A stretch of 64,000 nucleotides of DNA from Gyrodactylus bullatarudis (taxonomy: Eukaryota; Platyhelminthes; Monogenea; Gyrodactylidea; Gyrodactylidae), in NCBI GenBank assembly GCA_012064415.1, contig SSNU01000193.1:1-64000 (forward strand), in the 5' to 3' direction. The position numbers and the translations under genes are program-made. A model generated the notes under the pieces. It was not told the DNA's origin, made no database searches, and saw only the letters and a list, made by a program, of their open reading frames with translations. This document shows, piece after piece, positions 59,601-64,000 of this stretch (its first letter is position 1; each line of letters starts with the position of its first letter).

Positions 59601-62026
59601 TTTATCAATATCAAAACGGTCTAAATTACAGAAATAAAATAATTTAAAAATTAAATTTATTCTGGAAAAAAGATTTTTCCTCTCCTAAGTAAAAAAAGGC
59701 TTGTCGACTACCTCCAAAACAAACAAATGATTCATCAAACTATCTTAAGATATTCATGTAAAAGTTAAAACGTATGTTGCATATTTTTACTAAATCGTTT
59801 CATTAACCCTTTTAACATCTGGGATTTTTCTAACGTCTCAGATTATAGATGCTCTGAAAAAAATTGTAATCGTTTCCTTATTGTAATTATTATTTGTAAT
59901 TATTCCCTGATCTAGTGGTTGGCATACAGAAGTAGCATTCGGGAGTAGAAATAGTAACTTGACATTTTCTGGTGGGACAGGAACTTTATAGAACGCAACG
60001 TTATCTGCTAGAAGCAATACCTCTCTACCTTGATTTGCTTCCACAAATTTCGTCAGCCATTCTTGGAATATTACACTGTTGTTCCAAGCATTTTTACTAC
60101 CCCGATAATGTTCTGGAATATCTCTATGAAAACACCTTGTTTTTTTGGAATTACCTAAAAATAAATTTAATTATTGTAATTATAATCCTTTATTCTGATT
60201 CGGCATACCAATAACCATAGGGGGATAAACGTCTCCTTTCATATTACAACAGGCAACAACAGTCAAACGGTTTTTGGACTTTTTTGTTCCTCTACACGAT
60301 CTTGAACTTTCATCAAGAGTAATGCATCCTCTATCTTGAAAAAACAAGGCTGTCTATCTACATTGTAGAAATTTTCGTACATCGATTGATTTGGAGTTTT
60401 AGGGCGGATTTTCTTACTGTATTTTACATGGTTGACAATGAAACCCGTCTTTTCTGCAATGTGTTGACAGTGAGACTTTCACGAACAAGTTTATTGACAA
60501 GGATACGCCGTATCCATACGGTTGACCTGTTTCATATTTGAAACTACTCAAATTGAGTTGGCGTATATATACTAACATTGTTTCGGGAAAGATCATACAT
60601 CATAGACCACAGTATACACTAAAGTTTACAATAGTCTACATTGTAGACTCTACAAAAACAATGACATAAGATTTCTTAAGTGAACCCGAAAAGAAACTTT
60701 AGTAAAAATATGCAACATACGTTTTAACTTTTACATGAATATCTTAAGATAGTTTGATGAATCATTTGTTTGTTTTGGAGGTAGTCGACAAGCCTTTTTT
60801 TACTTAGGAGAGGAAAAATCTTTTTTCCAGAATAAATTTAATTTTTAAATTATTTTATTTCTGTAATTTAGACCGTTTTGATATTGATAAACCTACAAGA
60901 AATTAGACTGTTTAAATCAGGAGAAAATTCTCTATCGTATGGTATATTTATTTTATAAATTTAATTCTAAGGTGTTCTTGTGTTAAATGTTGTTACTTGT
61001 TAGTAATCTTGTATATTTATTTCAGTTTTTAAAAAGGGGCAGAGAGGAGAGGGTAATTTTTGACAGATAAGTCTCAGGTCGTACTGTACTAAAATTGGTC
61101 ATTTTACCTATTTTCTAAGACCTAAACTAATCTTTATTTTACATGATTTATCTTTAAGTAATTCAATCTAAATATTCTATAAAAACAATCGCTATGATTA
61201 TGAATAAAAAATAGGATTATTTCCTTTCAACAGGGGCTTCAAGTCGAGAATGGAATTAAAATTAAACTTCAAGCTTTAACAAGAACAGTAATGGTACCCC
61301 TCAATAGATTTTAGATGGAATAAAGCTACATTTTGTGTCTGAAATAAATATTCTTGTAAGATAATGATATAACTGGAGTCGCGAAATCTTTGTATCTTCA
61401 AATCATGGATTGATCATTCCAAATTATATACTTTTACCTTTTTATTTTTAGATAAAAAACCGGAAGAAAATGGCAACAGTCACAGTCAAGCGCTAGTCCT
61501 TAGGGCTACAACTTCAGTTCATGTCTGTTGGCAAAGAAATTTGACATATTCCATGACTGATATTCTTCGAATGAATGAAGTAAAAATATAAAAAATAATA
61601 ATGACTTTCAATTTTCAATAATATTTTCTTTTTTTGCAGTATGAAAATAGCGGTTATTTATTGCGCAAATTCAAAAATTCTAACGGATGGCAAAAGCTAT
61701 GGGTTGTTTTTACAAATAATTGCCTCTTTTTCTATAAATCCTACATGGATGAAGCACCCCTCGCAAGTCTTCCAGTATTGGGCTACACAATCACTCTACC
61801 CGACCCCAACATTGACTCTATCAGGAGAGCAAATGTATTCAAGTTGCAGTTCAAGAATCATGTCTACTTCTTTCGTGGTGACAGTGAGCATTCTTTTCGA
61901 AGGTGGTATGAATGTCTTTCTTCAGCTATCTACAATTGTTCTCCTACAATTCAACAACAAGTTGAAAGTGAATCCCTAACGAGAGATAAAAAGAATTATA
62001 AATCCCCAATTTCCGATCAAGGATAA
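44639..62026 (+). CDS. FARP: FARP-type FERM, RhoGEF and pleckstrin domain protein
   Basis: Fifteen exons: 44639-44746, 44777-45225, 45473-45560, 45620-46271, 46337-46980, 47080-47298, 47357-47636, 47703-48217, 48632-49033, 49689-49926, 51728-52050, 53107-53395, 53816-53875, 61452-61579 and 61640-62026. Phases agree throughout; 1593 codons plus stop. The FERM domain is residues about 20-310 (MRILLLDNSVLSLNIS, EYDYFGLEYRVK, YTRYLFTLQIKRDLF, GQTPADADFNLLD, VRKVEMYGLRLKN). The FERM-adjacent region is about 310-350 (SFKYTGRTQKELLDQV). A 600-residue Ser/Gln/Asn-rich linker follows. DH is about 963-1240 (VMNERTYRRDLNII, CYVPFIALLLKPIHRLISYR), PH1 about 1270-1370 (EGYLQKLTKKGYQARMFFLF), PH2 about 1466-1570 (SGYLLRKFKNSNGWQKLWVV). 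FARP proteins are membrane-linked Rac/Rho activators in neurons and adhesion. Start chosen at 44639 for the conserved MRILLLDNS block; intron 1 is only 30 nt. Transposons fill the 7.6-kb intron 13. Confidence 0.88.
49087..49528. repeat. piggyBac-like MITE with TTAA ends (family P1)
   Basis: The left end TTAAACCCTCATGTTCCAAA is inverted at the right end (TTGGAACATGAAGGATTAA), and both edges are TTAA. Inside the right end is the palindrome GTTCCACTGGTGGAAC. It shares its ends and inner text with the partial copy at 33.7 kb. It lies in intron 9 of FARP and has no ORF. Confidence 0.65.
50290..50880. other. GC-richer island of unknown origin in a FARP intron
   Basis: About 590 bp in intron 10 of FARP are near-balanced in composition (CATAACCCCGGGGCCTAGAC, CGGAGAGGTTCCTCGGGGGT, GATTGGGGCCGCCAGAC), unlike everything around them. 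Both strands have stops in all frames at short intervals. No RT, integrase, tRNA or rRNA signature was recognised. It may be a solo LTR, a SINE-like element, a structured RNA or foreign DNA. Confidence 0.45.
52090..52848. repeat. F1 foldback, near-perfect palindrome inside FARP intron 11
   Basis: Arms of about 330-380 bp mirror each other almost without mismatch, from AGCTATTCTCGATGAATTTG at the left to CAAATTCATCGAGAATAGCT at the right. Internal landmarks such as GTACACTTGTACTGAATTGA and GGCGCGATTTTTTAAT are also mirrored. The transcript of this intron would fold into a very long hairpin. Confidence 0.75.
52870..53075. repeat. F1-related arm, decayed
   Basis: AACTAATTAATATGAATCTC near the left and AAATCTTCAACAAATTCCAA near the right match F1 arms loosely. 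It lies between the intact foldback and exon 12 of FARP. Confidence 0.4.
54173..56018 (-). mobile_element. hAT transposon with TIRs and target duplication
   Basis: The ends are CAGGGAAACC (54173) and, read from the other side, CAGGGCAACC (ending 56018): 9 of 10 bases, the usual CAGGG start of hAT elements. The 8-bp flanks are ATAATTAC (54165-54172) and GTAGTTAC (56019-56026), a slightly decayed duplication. One transposase lies on the minus strand. Inserted in intron 13 of FARP, antisense to it. Confidence 0.8.
54292..55644 (-). pseudogene. hAT transposase with BED finger, one in-frame stop
   Basis: A single minus-strand frame runs from MPRVALTPKQKSQTYVYLY (55644) to VIGLNK (54292), about 450 codons, broken only by a TGA at 55326-55324. 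The N-terminus has a BED-type zinc finger (YCKLC, then QHMVCDKH), similar to CGGBP1-like hAT proteins. The RNase-H-like core shows FLMIDESELMGRNI (first Asp), LLTDAATYF (second Asp) and the C-x2-H motif in VTCLAHLIHNA. The C-terminal part has PTTSEIKRSFS, a reduced hAT dimerisation motif. At this length it is shorter than classic hAT proteins (usually above 600), as in the CGGBP1-like group. Confidence 0.75.
56027..57568. other. Intron 13 of FARP, nothing recognised
   Basis: No coding sequence, repeat arm or RNA motif was recognised. A 72-codon frame at 57114-57332 has no protein-like features. Confidence 0.3.
57569..57628. repeat. Piece of a TTAA-edged repeat
   Basis: GGGTCATATACAACCTTTGG followed by TAACGATAGGATTAA resembles the block near 25378-25410. 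Together they suggest another small piggyBac-related family. Confidence 0.35.
57655..57912. repeat. piggyBac-like MITE with TTAA target sites
   Basis: TTAA at 57651-57654 and at 57913-57916 flank inverted ends CCCTTTAAGACCCAG and CTGGATCTTAAAGGG. CCCTTT is also the tip of the full piggyBac TIR at 30.1 kb. Inner text CATATATGGGACAG is mirrored by TGTCCCATATACGG. No ORF; about 258 bp, in FARP intron 13. Confidence 0.7.
58504..58523. repeat. CT microsatellite
   Basis: A run of about eight CT units lies in FARP intron 13. A shorter one is near 18546. Confidence 0.8.
58803..59345. repeat. Foldback element, family F3
   Basis: Arms of about 200 bp (58803-59000 and 59150-59345) are inverted. CTCAATATTTTTCTTCGCAA and CACTTTTTCAACCTTTAGCG at the left mirror GCTGAGAAAAATATTGAGTT and CGCTAAAAAATTCAGGTTGA at the right, with the outer GACATGAAGATTCA segment also shared. 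No ORF. Confidence 0.6.
59480..61011 (-). mobile_element. Tigger-type element in a near-perfect 315-bp inverted repeat
   Basis: Arms 59480-59794 and 60697-61011 look identical by eye when inverted (outer ACAAGATTACTAACAAGTAA; inner GCATATTTTTACTAAA). The 900-bp centre encodes pieces of a DDE_1 transposase on the minus strand: RGTKKSKNRLTVVACCNMKG with YPPMVIG (about 60320-60200), then CFHRDIPEHYRGSKNAWNNS and IFQEWLTKFVEANQGREVLL (about 60150-60020), LADN with a catalytic Asp, VKLLFLLPNATSVCQPLDQG (59960-59900). Frameshifts separate the pieces. It lies in FARP intron 13, antisense. Confidence 0.7.
59838..60044 (-). pseudogene. Tigger-like DDE_1 transposase fragment
   Basis: The frame carries GREVLLLADNVAF, which holds the second catalytic Asp of the DDE triad, and PNATSVCQPLDQGIIT, the highly conserved PNxTSxxQPLDQGII block of Tigger, jerky and CENP-B relatives. 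The DNA-binding domains are missing. Closer to canonical than the fragment at 22 kb. Confidence 0.75.
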
Positions 62027-62264
62027 AATTTTATTCATTAATTTATACAAAAGTTTATGACCTATAGTAGCCATTTTTCTATAGTTTCATTATATGAATG
62101 GAATATTCGAAAGAAAACCTTAGATTGTAAATCCATGCATATGCAAGTATGATTCTTTTTTCTCAATTTTTCATAATTTGTTGAATTTATTGATGGAATT
62201 TCATTCTTTATATTTTGACATTTTTTGTCTTTTCATTTTTATTAATTCATTGTTACTATTTGTT

Positions 62265-62270
62265 AATAAA
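62265..62270 (+). terminator. Polyadenylation signal of FARP
   Basis: AATAAA lies 238 nt after the FARP stop codon in an otherwise T-rich 3' region, and 450 bp before the AP-1 gamma start. Confidence 0.55.
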
Positions 62271-62719
62271 GTACTCGTACACCAAAGAAACATCTTTTCA
62301 GAGAGATACCGTTCTCAGAAATTTGAGATGCTTAGGATAAAAATTGAGTAATAACAATATTCACAATATTATTCGTGAATAATAATTCACAGTTGAAAAC
62401 GTATTTAGGGCTTATGATTTTTACTCAATAATAATAAATGATTTAAGACCTGCGATTAATCAATGAGTACTCGACATCTCATTGCGATACTATTTGATCT
62501 TTACACTAGATTTCAAAGTGAACAATATTTTAAAATATCCTTCAACTTTGATTTACCACAACTTTTTCCAATAAACAAAGATGACAAAATTTTCGGGTGT
62601 TTAAGTAAAATAAGTGTATACTCTACATTTCAAATATTTCCAAAAGTCGTACATTTGTCATAGAAAGGAAACTTCATTATCATTATTTATAAGTCGGTCC
62701 ATCATTGGAATCAATAAAA
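62271..62719. other. Intergenic spacer between FARP and AP-1 gamma
   Basis: About 450 bp presumably hold the AP-1 gamma promoter and 5' leader. A 66-codon frame at 62463-62663 has no recognisable features. A hairpin-like ATTCACAATATTATTCGTGA lies near 62360. Confidence 0.3.
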
Positions 62720-64000
62720 ATGTTGGATACCTTTACTATTAAAAATCCGGTAAGATAATAAATGTCTTAATTCTTTCAGATGGCTGGTCCTAAAAAGTTG
62801 CGAGAGCTAGTCCGTGACATTCGCTCAGCCAAAACAGCAGCTGAAGAACGGGCCATTGTAAATAAAGAGTGTGCAGACATTAGAAATTCTTTTCGTTCAG
62901 AAAATGCTACATATCGCTGTCGAAATGTTGCCAAATTGCTATACATTCATATGCTTGGTTATCCTGCCCATTTCGGGCAGCTGGAATGTCTTAAACTGAT
63001 TGCATCTCCTCGATTCACTGATAAACGTGTTGGACATTTAGGTGCAATGTTGTTACTTGATGAAAAAAGTGACGTTCATCTCTTACTGACAAATTCTCTT
63101 AAAAAGTGAGTCATTTTAAAATAAGCTACTATTATTCGTGTATTAAAGGGCGTTTTCCTTTTGGAATTGAGAGTTTAAGGTTTGGATTGGATAAAATTTC
63201 CTGAAACTATTCAAAAAAGGATTACAATATAATTTAAACCATATTGATCTGTGACTGAGAATTTAAATCCTGTATCGAAAAACCATGCACAAATTTAGGG
63301 CAATCATCTTCTACTCGGCTGATTCTGACATATTCCTCTATTACGAATCTGGTAATCAAAAGTAAAATGAGATCACAACGTTGATTTAAAGTTCAGGTTT
63401 TCACAAGTTTTCACTGTTTTGAGATATTCTTTTGTTTTGTTAAGATCAAATAGACGAAGAAATTCATACTTTATTCATTAATTTATAAATAGAATCGAAC
63501 CATTTTATGTATTTTAGAGGTATAAAACTCTTAACAAAAAAATTTTTTTGAAGGGTTTTAAAGTTAATTTTTTCAAGTGGGAGAATTTAGAGATGAAATA
63601 GAAAGTAAACTAGTTAATTATTATAATCTAATTTTTACAAATCTCCCAAATATATTTATAAATAAAGTGTTTAAAATTTCCCACAAAGTTGAATCGATAA
63701 AATGATTCACAATTGCCACATCTTTCGAACAGATTTATGCAAATTTAATTAATCCAATTTTTTATTAAATTACCTAGTGATTTGAATAATCAATCTCCGT
63801 ACGTGGTCAGTTTAGCATTGTGCACATTAGGGAGTGTGTGTTCCCCAGAAATTTGTCGAGATTTGGCCGGTGAAGTGGAACGCATCATCAAATCGACAAA
63901 TGTTTATCTCAGAAAAAAAGCTACCCTCTGTGCATTCCGAATATTGAAGAGGGTCCCAGATCTTTTGGAAATGTTTATTCCATGCACTCGAAGTTTGTTG
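62720..64000 (+). CDS. AP1G1: AP-1 complex subunit gamma, N-terminal part (runs off window)
   Basis: Exons are 62720-62749, 62780-63105 and 63778 to beyond 64000. The protein reads [89 protein letters not shown], then [33 protein letters not shown] and [20 protein letters not shown]. This is the start of the adaptin trunk alpha-solenoid of gamma-adaptin. AP-1 sorts cargo into clathrin coats at the trans-Golgi and endosomes. The first exon adds [10 protein letters not shown] ahead of [10 protein letters not shown] via a 30-nt intron. Without splicing the upstream frame stops at once, so translation may instead begin at the ATG at 62780. The third exon's phase fits exactly. Confidence 0.93.

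Noticed and set aside
61641..61979. 112-codon frame MKIAVIYCANSKILTDGKSY... overlapping the last FARP exon
   Set aside because: It is an out-of-frame reading of the second PH domain, whose correct frame reads YENSGYLLRKFKNSNGW.
1..64000. CRISPR arrays, operons, ribosome binding sites or prophage
   Set aside because: The sequence is clearly eukaryotic with spliceosomal introns, and no spaced short repeats of CRISPR type were seen.

Overview
The window is nuclear DNA of an animal. It is very AT-rich, has spliceosomal introns, and carries metazoan genes: a FARP-type FERM/RhoGEF/PH protein and the AP-1 gamma-adaptin. The mix of Penelope-like, piggyBac, mariner/Tc1, Tigger, hAT and Mutator elements and many foldback repeats suggests an arthropod-like invertebrate. 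A parasitic copepod is one possibility, but the species cannot be fixed from this sequence. Introns are either tiny (30-34 nt, several cases) or swollen to kilobases by transposons. Bases 16824-17367 are an assembly gap.

Right half (about 36.8-64 kb), the conserved part. A minus-strand gene (start 44480, stop 36856) can be joined from ten exons into 784 codons with consistent splice phases; it looks like a ZU5/UPA-type protein. Its start codon lies 158 bp from that of a plus-strand FARP gene (44639-62026; 15 exons, 1593 codons; FERM, FERM-adjacent, long linker, DH, PH, PH). Downstream in tandem is the 5' part of AP-1 gamma (62720 to beyond the window end).

Left half (1 to about 34.6 kb), mostly one very large unrecognised minus-strand gene. 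Ten exons were found between 34626 and 642, and it continues past base 1. Every internal exon starts and ends in phase 1, has a length divisible by three, and appears to encode one module of about 45-103 residues. Its introns hold most of the mobile elements.

Mobile DNA, in order: a Penelope-like fragment; a LINE scrap; a Mutator-like element; foldback elements; a LINE; a Tc1-like tail; a second LINE copy; an unclassified transposon-like protein; a piggyBac scrap; a Tc1 element with TIRs around the gap; a Penelope-like element with a GIY-YIG endonuclease; a Tigger remnant in a long inverted repeat; a mariner; a complete piggyBac with TTAA target sites; another Penelope-like 3' end; a hAT element with target duplication; and a second Tigger in a near-perfect 315-bp inverted repeat. 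Hammerhead-ribozyme motifs lie just after two Penelope-like ORFs, and a third, poorer one lies in the fragment at the left edge.
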